Origin: Phymatolithon calcareum
Lineage: Eukaryota; Rhodophyta; Florideophyceae; Hapalidiales
NCBI GenBank assembly: GCA_977006965.1
Contig: OZ345357.1
Location: 2,294,001-2,358,000, forward strand
Direction: 5' to 3'
DNA length: 64,000 nucleotides
The notes beneath the pieces were generated by a model. That model saw only the letters and a list, made by a program, of their open reading frames with translations, had not been told where the DNA came from and made no database searches. This document shows, piece after piece, positions 1 through 9,826 of the stretch; position 1 is the stretch's first letter, and each line of letters starts with the position of its first letter. The position numbers and the translations under genes were made by a program.

Positions 1-1182
1 ATATCTGCCGACTCTAATCATGCAGTGGACAGCCTCTTGCTTCGCTTCAAGAACAACGGAATTGATGACCTACCACATGACTTGCGGATTGTTCGAATTG
101 GTTCAAACAGCACAAACAATGTCGTTAGAGCACTAATGCTTGAGCCTCTCGCCGTGAAAATTGATGAATTAGAAGGAAGAGCCTATTACGATGGCACTTC
201 AACAATCTCTGGACGGCAATCAGTCCTTGAGAACGCGGACGTTGTGTTTTCCACAAACAGTAGCATTATGTCTGCTAGTGTTCAAGGTATTCTTCCGCGC
301 TTTTCCGCCGTTGTCATTGATGAAGCGGCTGCTTGCACCGCTCCGTCAGCATTGTCTCCAATTTTTGCTGCAACAGCTCAGTATTCGGTTCAAGAAAGAT
401 TACTTCTCATCCTTGCCGGAGATCCCAGTCAACTTCCTGCGGTTTTAAAAGCAACCAACCCGTTTGCCAAGAGAGTCCTACAGAATTCTCTTCTGGAGCG
501 CCTTCTGAAAAGAAACTCAAGGACCAAATTATTGAAGACGGTCTTTCTTAAGATGCAATACCGGATGCACCCTAACATATCGAGAGTGGTCAGTATTCCT
601 TTCTACGACGGTCGTTTAGTTGACGCCGACATATTGCGCAGGAGTTCACCGTACAATGATCGAGAAGACAACAAGTACGGCCCGCTCGTTATTTACCATG
701 TGCAAGGATCCAGGAGAGACGAATGGTCACATAGTGTGCGCACAAGCGGTGAAGAGACGAATTCAAAAGAGGCTAAAGCAATTTGTAAAATAATTGCAGA
801 AATGGTCAAAGCGTACTCGATGAAGTTTTTCGTGGCGAAAATTGCTGTGATAGCGGCTTATCGTGCACAGAAAGAATTAATCGAGGACACAGTTGACCGA
901 TCGAATATTCCAAGGCCTGTCAAAGAAACGATTCGGGTGTCAACCATCGATTCAATGCAAGGTGGAGAAAGTGACATTGTTTTCTTGAGCACTGTCAGAT
1001 CATTCGGGGAAGGTATTGGCTTTCTAGGGGAAAGAAGGCGAGTGAACGTAGCCTTAAGCAGAGCGCGTTTCGCTCTTATTTTAGTAGGAGATATTCATCT
1101 CCTCCGAAAACATTCAGTGATTTGGAATCAAATTGTAGAGATTTACGAAACAACTGGTGAGATTAGAAATGTTCCCCATTAA
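1..1182 (+). CDS. SF1 helicase (UPF1/Senataxin-like), 3' part
   Basis: C-terminal part of a superfamily 1 RNA/DNA helicase of the UPF1/SMUBP2/Senataxin group. Family knowledge: these ATP-driven enzymes unwind RNA or RNA-DNA hybrids in mRNA surveillance or transcription termination. The frame is open from base 1 and the gene starts outside the window, so no start codon is given. Motifs in order: motif Ia-like ADSNHAVD near bases 10-33; Walker B DEAA (about 319-330); motif III GDPSQLPAV (about 420-446); motif IV QYRMHP (about 556-573); motif V with STIDSMQGGESD (about 940-975); motif VI RRRVNVALSRAR (about 1036-1071). The Walker A segment lies upstream of the window. The protein ends shortly after motif VI with no C-terminal extension. 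It is convergent with the next gene, 103 bp away. Which subfamily it belongs to cannot be told from this part. Confidence 0.9.
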   Translation: MSADSNHAVDSLLLRFKNNGIDDLPHDLRIVRIGSNSTNNVVRALMLEPLAVKIDELEGRAYYDGTSTISGRQSVLENADVVFSTNSSIMSASVQGILPRFSAVVIDEAAACTAPSALSPIFAATAQYSVQERLLLILAGDPSQLPAVLKATNPFAKRVLQNSLLERLLKRNSRTKLLKTVFLKMQYRMHPNISRVVSIPFYDGRLVDADILRRSSPYNDREDNKYGPLVIYHVQGSRRDEWSHSVRTSGEETNSKEAKAICKIIAEMVKAYSMKFFVAKIAVIAAYRAQKELIEDTVDRSNIPRPVKETIRVSTIDSMQGGESDIVFLSTVRSFGEGIGFLGERRRVNVALSRARFALILVGDIHLLRKHSVIWNQIVEIYETTGEIRNVPH

Positions 1183-1285
1183 ATTCAGCAAATGTTTCTT
1201 CCTTAAGATCATGAAAAAGATTTAATTGTCGTTCATTAAGATCTCCTCACTCTAGATCTACTCTTAAACAGTTCCTAGAGAAACA

Positions 1286-2475
1286 TTACTTTCGCTTCTG
1301 CCTTTGTATCCTTACCTGGTACATCTCTGCAACCTGAAGCCGGTCTGCATCGTCGCCGTCACACATGGGAAGAACTTCTTCGATAAGTTTGATGGGATAT
1401 TTCTCGGCGCTGTCGAGTACAATTGCCTCGCATGCATCGATCGCAACACAATGGTCCACAGCACCGCTCTGAGTCAAGCGAACTAGCCATACGCCTTTCG
1501 CATCCTCGCATAACCACTTGAACATTCCCATCGTTCTCTTGTTTTTGACTACGCTTTCAGCCTTTCGTAGCTCAACGCGCACAGAACGCAGCCTTTGCAA
1601 CAATGAACCCACTTGCCGTAGAGAGGACAATATCGGCGCCCGATTTTTCAGTTCTTTCGCAGTCATCTGCAGCACTTCCGCTTCGGACAAATTCTCCCCG
1701 AGGATCACTGCAAGCTCGCGTCCTACATCTAGTGATGCCCGCCGATCAAGAAGACGATCAATAGCATTTACGACTGCGTCCGTCATGCATTTACCGTGTC
1801 CGCCGTTACATCTGTTTCTTGCCATCATGCCATATCGCTTCTCCAGAAACTTCTCAACTCCACGTGACGGTGACCGGGCCATCGGGCCTCCAATTACGGC
1901 CATAACGCCAGGAAAATGGCGACAATACGCCCATAGAGCACGCCGCTGGTGGGTTGTTCTTGTATAATCTTCAGCCTCTGCCCGACGCACGACCAACGGG
2001 TCAATATATTCCAATCGCCTCCCGTACGCTTTTCGAGCTCTGTCGGCACTGGCCTCAACGGCCATGCGACTGCCGCTTCTTTGCGGTCGCAAAGCTGCAG
2101 CGTCCACTCATCTATTTCGTACCATGACGTGTGATCGCCATTCATTGTCGCGCTGCCATAAGTGGCACCCTTTCGCAACATGCGGCCATATTTTCCCACC
2201 GATCCATCGCCAACAACAACTGCTCGAACATTCCAAAGCCTCTTTTTCACCCGCCCAGTATCAACAGCGATAGATTTCCGGATAGATGGGGATCTGCACG
2301 AAGGAGTGGACGCATATCCCGTTGCAACTAGTGCAGGGTAGAGGCGCTTCTCGGGTGTGCGGACGACCCCGTCCATCGGGATGGGCGGGTATTTGGCGGA
2401 GATGAACGCAGCACGTTGAGCACAAAAATCGTTATACGCGGCGGTAGTCTTTGGTGCGGTGCCTCCCGAAGTCAT
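1286..2475 (-). CDS. Unknown protein read in two overlapping frames
   Basis: An ATG at 2475 opens a 193-codon frame that runs to 1894. A second frame, open from about 2107 to 1286, continues downstream. The 214-bp overlap needs a shift of one base back (or a net loss of two bases) to join them. Together they would give a protein of roughly 390-400 residues. I recognise no domain. The C-terminal half is basic, with short helical segments, and has a stretch GAVDHCVAIDACEAIVLDS near 1400-1460. Options are a real frameshift mutation (pseudogene), a small intron that I could not place, or frameshifted translation; I saw no convincing X-XXY-YYZ slippery heptamer in the overlap. It is convergent with the helicase gene. 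Both halves look coding, but function is unknown. Confidence 0.5.
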
Positions 2476-4389
2476 TTTTTCTTGTCCGAAAATAGCCGGG
2501 AAGTTGTGGCTGACGAAAAGTGTATGACGATAGGGTGAAGCTCAATGGAGCGTAAGCGCAAGAGAATGTTTCCGGAAAATGCACTGTGCACAATGCCGGA
2601 GTTCTGCAATGACTTATTCAGTGTGACGATTGGACGACGTAACGACCGGAACGAAAATAGGGCGGCCGACGGAAAACGAGGGTGAACTGTGTCCAGATTT
2701 GGGGGATCCGTGCCGAAGAGGGAATTTCAGTACGATAAGGACAATTAAATATCCCACAACGAAACGAAACGCGGCGGAAAGCACAGTGAGGCGATCCCAA
2801 AGGCGCGAGGTACGGCGGAGAAAGTTGCGGAGTGGCGCGAATGGGCGCTTGCCCGGTGTGGATGCCAGCGGATCGCAAGAAGTACGGACACAAGGCTCCA
2901 AGACGGAGGCGCAGCGCAGTGAATTGCAGCGGATCGCAGGAAGCACGGAGGATGTGGTGCGTCTCGAGGCTTCAGGTTAATGATGTGACGACCTCGAGCG
3001 CTGAAGACGGAGAGACGTTTGGGGGATATGCTCAACAGCTATTTCCGATAGTTGTCCGCTCTCCAAAAGTCGGCGGGTCATCTATTTGTCGCCTGAATTA
3101 CTGTACAGTACTTTTCTGAATGATCGCTTCCTGCTGTGGAGCAGGAAGCGGTCATGCAGTCCAGCGGGACGACGAAGCTATTACATAGAACAAGGTATAT
3201 ATGTTATGGCTGCTCTGTATGCCGTGAATTGTTACAATCACAATGCACATTTTATGGAAGTCCCCAAATTCGTGCATCGAGCCTCCTGGAGCCCGCAGAC
3301 AGCGCACAGCACGTGTCGATATCTTGTACAGTATACTGTACTGTAGTGCACTGTACTAGTGTTAAGGTAGAAATACCCGACTGTAAGCGGCGGAGACACT
3401 GCAGAAGGTTGCTAAACGTACTCAAAATATGGGGGGCCTAGCACCTAAATAAAATCTAATGATTCCGTACTGCACTGTACAAAACATCGACGCTCTTTAC
3501 GATTGAATTCAACAGTTAGCCTGTCGCTGCCCTACCTTCTCTACGTATCGGTTTCGCGGAAACTTGGAGCGCGCAAATCAAGAGGTTTCATAAATGTTCA
3601 TACAAGATGCTTTATACTAAGCGTATGGATGCAGCTCAGTGGACAGTGTGTTTCAATCAGACTCCATGTACTTTTAAATATAGAGCGCAGATGGCCTTAC
3701 AAATAAACGTTCAAATATCAGTCCCAATCACAGCGCGTTGCGTCTTGCTGACTGAAGCACGAACACTGAAAACGGTTGGGAAAAGTTCAAGATTGGCTTA
3801 GCGTAAACAAAATCTCCAAACTTAGTCTCCTAATTTCAATATGTACCTCTCTTCCTTCCAGCGAGGTGAGGCTGAAGCGACTTAATTAGGCTTCAAGGAC
3901 TCATGTCCGAATTGTAAGCAGACGCATAGAAGGGTCCACAGTAGTACACGCAATCCCTTCTGTATGTAGGACACGAAACATTACCTGTACCCCAACACGA
4001 AGTCAATGACAGTTTTCTCTTCGTGTGCAGCACAGTAGTTCAGCCCCACAAACAGAAATTCTCACACTGCAACACAACAGGCTGTCAGAGTGCCCCCAGT
4101 TGATTTGGTCTTCTACTCTGTAAGGTATCAGCCGTTATAGCCCCATCATATAAGCAACGACCCTCTTCAATACACCTACAGTCTCAGGAAAGTACAGTAG
4201 TGTTGGAGAAAGAGATAAACCCACGTTGATTGCAATGCTCTCATCTCGATTGGATATAAAAGAGGAAATCTGCAGTAAAACTGGTCCCCATGTGCAGACG
4301 TGATAAACTCACTAGTGCCTAATATAAAAATTGTAGCGAAACGGAGAGAGCAGTTCATATCGAAGGCAGCATGAAAATCTCCGGAACGA
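2476..4389. other. Intergenic, no gene supported
   Basis: About 1.9 kb between the unknown minus-strand gene and the first retroelement fragment. Only short frames without family resemblance are present. It contains several TACAGTA/TACTGTA-type motifs (about 3101-3110, 3324-3357 and 3464-3480) and one perfect hairpin listed separately. The part next to 2475 should hold the promoter of the minus-strand gene. Confidence 0.6.
3125..3150. repeat. Perfect 11-bp-arm hairpin
   Basis: Arms CGCTTCCTGCT and AGCAGGAAGCG are exact reverse complements around a 4-nt loop. It lies in gene-free DNA just after a CTGTACAGTA motif. There is no following T-run, so nothing marks it as a terminator. Role unknown. 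Confidence 0.7.
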
Positions 4390-5780
4390 GCTGAAAGGGC
4401 AAGCACTGAAATATATACATGGGCACCGGGAGTGATCGAAAAAGTAAGGGCGTGCAAGAACTCGGATGACCTGAATGCCTGGTATGAAATGTTTCGCCCC
4501 AAGCTGATTAACTCGGATGGTAGCCTTCTTTCTGAAACCGTGGATCACTTCTGCAGGGGATGAATCAAAAACACGGTGCATTGTCGACAGAGGTGTTCCA
4601 CAAGGGTCCCCACTAAACCCGTGCCTTTACAACATATTCATGGATACGTTTGCCGAAGCCGCTGGAAAAGTAACAAGAACTGTCTCAGAGCATTGATTGC
4701 AGTTGTTTGCGGACGATGTGCTCCTCCAAGCCAAGAGCTCGAGAGGGTTTCAAAGGCTACTGGACATAGCGACGGAGTGGGCAGACGACAACTCTACGAC
4801 ATGGAACACAAACCGGGAAAGCGCGAGGTGCTACCTAAGCGAAAACTCATAATTGCCGGAAAAGAGATACACCAAGCGTGGAGACTTTCCTATCTGACCA
4901 TTGTTATGAACAACACTGGAGTTACCGATGGTGCAGCAATGCCAAGAGTACGGAATGCGGTCGGATGCATCCACAGATTGGCGCTAATGTCAGTGGCTTC
5001 CACCCTGAAATATGCATCCAGATTTTCAAGTCGTTGATTCTCCCCGAATGGGAGTATGCGATTCACCTAGGCCCAATGACCGAGCGGTTACTGGCAGCAA
5101 TCGAGGCAGCAGAAGGACTTTACAGGTATGTCTTCTGAAAATATGCCGAGCATCGAAAAAGTCAAATGAAAGTGCTTTGTTGGCTGGACAGTCCGGAGAT
5201 GAGGCGAACTCACCAAGCGGAAAGGTTCCCGTTAAGCTTGTTAAAAAAGGAAAAACTATCTTGCATAGGCAGAAGAATACCAAGGAGGACAGGAGGATAT
5301 GGCAGAAGTATCAAAGCACATTGACTTTCTCAGAAAAGAAGAGCACCTCAGCAAAGCGTTGCAGCAAGTAGAAGACGGTAGAGTGTCAAAGAAGCGGCGA
5401 TTAGAAGATGCAATCCAAATGTGGAAGAATTGCAAAGAAGATTGCGCAGTGAAAGTCCAGATAAGCAAGCCGAAAATGTTTCCGGGAGTGTTACACATAA
5501 GGAACAGAACGACACGGTTAAGATGTATATATGTATGTAAACTGCTTTGTCCCCTCGTGGGACTCACAAGTCAGAGCTTTATTGCTCTGAACTAAGTTCT
5601 ACTTAGATTAGGGCAGGTCCCGCGGTTAAGATGCCTTAGGCTAATTTTTAGCAGAGCACCGGTATGGAGAAAATCAATTGCAGAAGAATCACTCGAGCTC
5701 CACGTTGCTAGGAAGCTAGAATGCGGTAAGTTGAAGTAATTGAGAAGCTGCCCTCTTACCCAAAATGAGGTCTTGGGTGC
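4390..5780 (+). mobile_element. Decayed non-LTR retrotransposon copy A (reverse transcriptase part)
   Basis: The hallmark reverse transcriptase segment GVPQGSPLNPCLYNIFMD lies at about 4592-4645. After one in-frame TGA at 4694-4696 the same frame continues with the catalytic FADDVLL box near 4706-4726. Further downstream, frame-shifted pieces (about 4878-5138) resemble the region C-terminal to the LINE reverse transcriptase. Stops and shifts make this copy inactive. Its tail, from 5384, is nearly identical to the tail of copy B at 6423, apart from a 97-bp insertion. The 5' part and any endonuclease domain are missing or unrecognisable. The family is a LINE-type element; the clade cannot be decided by eye. 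Confidence 0.8.
5526..5622. mobile_element. 97-bp insertion with 11-bp target duplication
   Basis: Copy A is interrupted where copy B is continuous. The word CGGTTAAGATG occurs at 5515-5525 and again at 5623-5633, as expected for a target-site duplication. The insert contains two small hairpins, GTCCC/GGGAC with loop CTCGT and CAGAGC/GCTCTG with loop TTTATT, and no reading frame. It could be a short SINE-like or structured-RNA-derived insertion. No poly-A tail or tRNA-like box is evident. Confidence 0.6.
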
Positions 5781-5829
5781 TGTTAAAATAAATCAGCATA
5801 TATCCCCAATCTTATTAATCCATTGATAT

Positions 5830-6845
5830 CAAAAAAACCAAGACCGGCGCGTTATGAAAGATTGCGAAAAGAGCACAGCTGTACGAAAAAGCGAAAAGGT
5901 CTGGTCTTGAAGCCGACGAAGAAGAGCTAAAAGCCGTTAAAGTGCTTCTCAAGAATAAGATACGGAAATCGAAAAGCGACCAGCTCGAAGCATATATAAA
6001 AGAAATTGAGGGTAAGGGTCCCGTGGAGGCAGCAAATGTCACCAGCAAGATCTTGAAATGCGAGGCCAGAAGAATTGGGAAAATAGAAGTGTAGGAGCTC
6101 CCGTGCACCCGAACATATTTTTGGCCTACCTCTCAAACATGTGCAAACCTGAGAAGGAGTGGATGTGAAACTAGAAGGTTTTACGGTCAACAGGTCAATG
6201 AGGAGGCATCTGCAAAGAGCTTTAAATAAGGGGCCAAAAGGAAAGGTGGTTGGCCCAGACTGCATAGCCGTTGGCATGTCTCATGCCAACAAGGAAGTCT
6301 GTTTTGACATCGCTATATTGGAGAAATGTGGAAGACTGAAGTGTCTCCCTCGCCGTTGGGAAAAGCAAAACTTATTCCCCTCTACAAGAAGAGACCAGCG
6401 CAACAAGCAGAAGAAGGGAGATTGTCAAAGAAGCGGCGATTAGAAGATGCAATCCAAATATGGAAGAATTGCAAAGAAGATTGCACAGTGAAAATCCAGA
6501 TAAGCAAGCCGAAAATGTTTCCGGGAGTGTTACACTTAAGGGATAGAACGAGGCAGTTAAGATGCCTAAGACTGATTTTTTAACAGAATACCGCTCTGAA
6601 GAAAATCAATTCTGGGCGAGTACTCCGGACCCAGTGCTAAGATTGAGCTCATTGGACTCCAACGCATACTGGAGTCTAAGATGATGGACAAAGAGGCTGA
6701 ATATGAATGCAAAAGACTCACTCGAGCTCTCATATGGAGAGAAACTCGAATCAAGACGAGATTTGGAAGCTAGAATGCGTTAAGTCGAAGTAATTGAGAA
6801 GCAGCACTGTTACGAATAAATGATGTCTTCATTGCTTTTTGAGTG
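5830..6845 (+). mobile_element. Decayed non-LTR retrotransposon copy B (internally deleted)
   Basis: The first part (about 5830-6420) encodes broken pieces of the region before the reverse transcriptase core. One is a frame around 6159-6443 with NKGPKGKVVGPDCIA, followed by an RRWEKQNL / LIPLYKK type segment near 6350-6390; this corresponds to the A-x-GPDGI and W-x-LIPLYKKG motifs of LINE reverse transcriptases. At about 6420 the sequence jumps directly to the element's 3' tail. 6423-6559 matches 5384-5520 of copy A with few differences, so the catalytic core has been deleted. Neither copy can encode a full protein. Confidence 0.75.
6423..6559 (+). repeat. 3' tail repeat shared by the two LINE copies
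   Basis: This stretch and 5384-5520 are near-identical direct repeats, starting TGTCAAAGAAGCGGCGATTA in both. Only scattered single-base differences are seen, suggesting that the two copies belong to one recently active family. The match resumes after the 97-bp insertion of copy A and fades near a shared TTGAGAAGC segment (about 5740 and 6795). Confidence 0.85.
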
Positions 6846-7242
6846 CTTTTTACATATCCCCAAACCTCCCCCACTTTAATTTCCCGTAAGGAAACGAAAG
6901 GCACAAGACGCTGTGCAGTATTGCCTCCGGTCTTTGCTCAATGACTGGCATTTTTGCAGATTTAAGATATATATTTATCTTGAATTCCTTTTATTTTCGG
7001 ACTATTTGTCTCTCGTCTCTTCGAGTCTCTTAAGTTATGAAGATGACATCTCATTGAAAAAAGGATATTTTTGCACAACATCCCGATGGCATCTCATTTC
7101 GTAGGAGACCGAGGGGGACTAGCGTTTAGTGTAATGTTGTCGCATCAGCAAGACTGACGTATGAAGGCCCGGTGCCCTGGCATGCGTGCTACGAGCGAAC
7201 ATGCTTATGAGCATCCCTATGAAAATAATCGAGTCTGACATG
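6846..7242. other. Intergenic, nothing recognised
   Basis: AT-rich DNA between the LINE remnant and the 3' end of the minus-strand membrane-protein gene. No supported frame or repeat was seen. Confidence 0.5.
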
Positions 7243-9477
7243 TCACGCTACAAGCGGTCTTGTTTTGACTGCGGCGTGACTTGTCAGTCGAGGGTTCAAT
7301 TTAATGTCTCCTACAGTAGAGATCCCGCGACTTAGTCTCCATCTTTTCTGTGCACACATGCTGCCCATGAATGTGTCTTTCCAACCTTGCCAGTCAAATA
7401 CAAGACCTTCCAATTCCATGCGCAAAGAGACCCATCTGGCCTCAACGTTCACTTCAACTGTAATCACAATTTTTTGAGGACCGCCAATCGGTGCCACTGT
7501 AAATTTCTGTACCCCATCACTCTCGAGAGTGATCACAGTGTCATTGCTCTCCGTGGCTGTACTTTCACACTCTCCGCAATCATTGCGTTCGATTCGTACT
7601 GATGGAAAACCAAGAATAAACAGCATCACGAGTGCTTCTGACCTTCGCAGGTCTGTGTCATTCCCTTCAATCTCTTCGACCTCTTTTCCAACTTTCCACC
7701 CCAAGAATGATTGCATTTCCCAAACCAGTCTCATATTCCACCTATGAGCACGGGTATTGTCCCCCTTGATTTCCTGAAATGTGGAGCATAGCTGTGTGCT
7801 ACAAGGAAAGCTCAATCCCATAGTAGAAATACATGGCGACCAGCCGGTGGTATCGTTGTCGGACTTTTCGACCCATTTTGCAAGCGCACTCCGCACAATT
7901 TCAGTGACACACCCGATGAAGCGGCTTGTTTTCATGCCGCCAGGAGTCATGCCATTTGCCTGAAGTCGGGCGGTTTCGAGGTTGACCTGCTGTTGAAAAG
8001 CGGAACGCTGTCCATCTTCTTCAGTCGTGAGTTGTAAGGTCTCAAAAGAAGAATCACTTCTGTCACCACTCTCCAGAGAAACGTAGTTATCAATATGAAT
8101 GCTCTCCTGAATCACTCCGTCATTCAGCGAAAAGACCCGACGTTGACGGCTGGGCAGGTGGAAGGGAAGTCTCTTGAGGATTTCATCAATATTTTGCTCA
8201 CGATCTCCGCCTAACTGGTAAGCGAAGGTGCGGAGCAGCAAGTCCTCGTCGTACTCCGAAAACCATAGACTCACGTCAGGAATCTTGCAGAACATTTGGT
8301 CCTGATGCATAAGCTTGGCGAAACAAGCTAGCTGCGCAGCAGACATGTTCTCGACCGCCGTTCTCTCCTCATCATCCAATTTGTTCAGAGACGCTTTATG
8401 CCAGTCATCTCTTACAGCGTCTTTTATCGTTGCTGCTTGACGGTCAAAGTCAAACACGATGTCCCCGTTAAAGTCCGTTTTCTTGTACCCGTCCATTTTA
8501 AAAGGAAGGGAGTGTATTTCTCTGACGTCAGCTTTGGAGTCAACGCAGCTGTTGGGGGCAATGCAAAACTTGTGAAACGGAGAAAACGGAGAAACGAAAC
8601 TTTCTGTTGATTCGGTCCAAGTCACCATCCCGTTCGTTGTGTGCATCATTGCCACAACTGCAAGATCTCGAGATTTACTCCACCGCTCTTCGCCGCGGAA
8701 GCCATCACATGTGGCTTCAGACAAATGTTTGGTATCAGCAAGCCATCGACTTCCAAACTTTGCGAGGAATGACACTAACCAACGGACGGCACATTCTTCC
8801 GGTAGCGTACATCTCAAATGCGACGCAACAAATCGAGCGAAGCGACCGTGCCGTTCCTGGTCACTGTACTCAACGCAGGAATGCAAAACGGGGCACATTG
8901 GGAGGTCATGACCAGTGATCTCATTGTCAATGAGTGAGCTGTTGACAAGCATATCATTGTCCACTGTTCTCCCAACATCTCTCAGCGACATACCGGATGT
9001 TCCCAGCTCATCATCAAGAGCATTGGTTCCTCTTGTCCAGAAAAAGCAGAAATCACGAACTCTTGACGACAAATTGGTGGTGAACAAAGACAACCTGGAC
9101 GGCGGGTGATACGATGCCTCGTACCGAAGCTTGATAAGACAGGTTAAGGCATGCACGTTCCAGTTTCGGAATTCAGAAAGCTGCAACAGACCCCAAACCG
9201 TTCGAACAACATGGTACGCGTTGAATACTGCCACTGTGATAGCGGAAGCTGCCTCCTTGTGGTCCCTGCCGCCGATTTGGAGAACAATGTAGTACATGAC
9301 ATACGCAAGGCAGGGCAGTGAGATGCACAGCTGAGTCATGCCGTTCTGCCAGGTCTTACGAATCGGCCTCCACTTGTCAGTGATGAAGTCCATGCCGTAA
9401 ATGAATGCGAGCGGGATGAAAGCGGCGGCGTAGACGGTGTAGACGATCCCCGGATGGCACGGTAGTTCACAAGACAT
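7243..9477 (-). CDS. Large unknown protein with N-terminal membrane segments
   Basis: A single open frame of 744 codons from the ATG at 9477; an in-frame TTG at 9492 is not a credible start. I do not recognise a family. The first ~110 residues hold three hydrophobic stretches, around PGIVYTVYAAAFIPLAFIY, QLCISLPCLAYVMYYIVLQI and AITVAVFNAYHVV. They suggest membrane anchoring, with a long, mostly soluble remainder rich in acidic and serine residues. The middle contains DIVFDFDRQAATIKDAVRDD and a Trp/Cys-rich part (about residues 590-640). No catalytic motif stands out. TACTGTAC motifs lie 105-125 bp upstream (9582-9603). The even coding character along its length argues for a real, possibly lineage-specific gene. 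Confidence 0.7.
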   Translation of the reverse strand: MSCELPCHPGIVYTVYAAAFIPLAFIYGMDFITDKWRPIRKTWQNGMTQLCISLPCLAYVMYYIVLQIGGRDHKEAASAITVAVFNAYHVVRTVWGLLQLSEFRNWNVHALTCLIKLRYEASYHPPSRLSLFTTNLSSRVRDFCFFWTRGTNALDDELGTSGMSLRDVGRTVDNDMLVNSSLIDNEITGHDLPMCPVLHSCVEYSDQERHGRFARFVASHLRCTLPEECAVRWLVSFLAKFGSRWLADTKHLSEATCDGFRGEERWSKSRDLAVVAMMHTTNGMVTWTESTESFVSPFSPFHKFCIAPNSCVDSKADVREIHSLPFKMDGYKKTDFNGDIVFDFDRQAATIKDAVRDDWHKASLNKLDDEERTAVENMSAAQLACFAKLMHQDQMFCKIPDVSLWFSEYDEDLLLRTFAYQLGGDREQNIDEILKRLPFHLPSRQRRVFSLNDGVIQESIHIDNYVSLESGDRSDSSFETLQLTTEEDGQRSAFQQQVNLETARLQANGMTPGGMKTSRFIGCVTEIVRSALAKWVEKSDNDTTGWSPCISTMGLSFPCSTQLCSTFQEIKGDNTRAHRWNMRLVWEMQSFLGWKVGKEVEEIEGNDTDLRRSEALVMLFILGFPSVRIERNDCGECESTATESNDTVITLESDGVQKFTVAPIGGPQKIVITVEVNVEARWVSLRMELEGLVFDWQGWKDTFMGSMCAQKRWRLSRGISTVGDIKLNPRLTSHAAVKTRPLVA

Positions 9478-9826
9478 TTTGAATTTTTGCAAAACCGCAA
9501 TGCTAGAAGAACGGAGGTCGTCGGTCGCACGGCGGAAAATGGTACTAGATGAAGCACTGTTGTTTTGGAGCTCGTTGAAGAGTACTGTACCAAATTGTAC
9601 TGTAGTGGTGGTCAGAGGTCAGTAGATCTTATCAGGTCGAGTGTTGGAGAGACGGACACGTCTCAGAGGAACACCTTCCCCGGTTCTTCATATTAAAATC
9701 TACTTTATTTTAAAAGAATGTTTTTGATACTGTACAGCTGTACCCGGATGATCATCATCCGGGTACAATGTATACAGTATGCGACGAATGAGGATCAGGT
9801 TGGTGGCAATTTATTTGAGACAGGCA
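9478..9826. promoter_or_regulatory. Upstream region with repeated TACTGTAC motifs
   Basis: The 5' flank of the minus-strand membrane-protein gene. It contains AGTACTGTAC at 9581-9590, TGTACTGTA at about 9597-9605, CTGTACAG near 9730-9737 and TATACAGTAT near 9771-9780. Similar motifs recur upstream of other genes in this window. A promoter role is inference from position only. Confidence 0.3.
9740..9766. repeat. 27-nt perfect palindrome
   Basis: Arms GTACCCGGATGAT and ATCATCCGGGTAC are exact reverse complements around a single C, with a TGTACAG on the left and a TATACAG-type word on the right. The core GATGATCATCATC also occurs at the centre of the 45-nt palindrome at 26028-26072. It sits about 60 bp outside the left end of the inverted-repeat element at 9827. 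Confidence 0.85.

Noticed and set aside
1894-2107. Programmed -1 ribosomal frameshift signal
   Set aside because: The overlap needs a one-base step back, but no X-XXY-YYZ heptamer with a following stable stem was found; mutation or an intron explains it as well.
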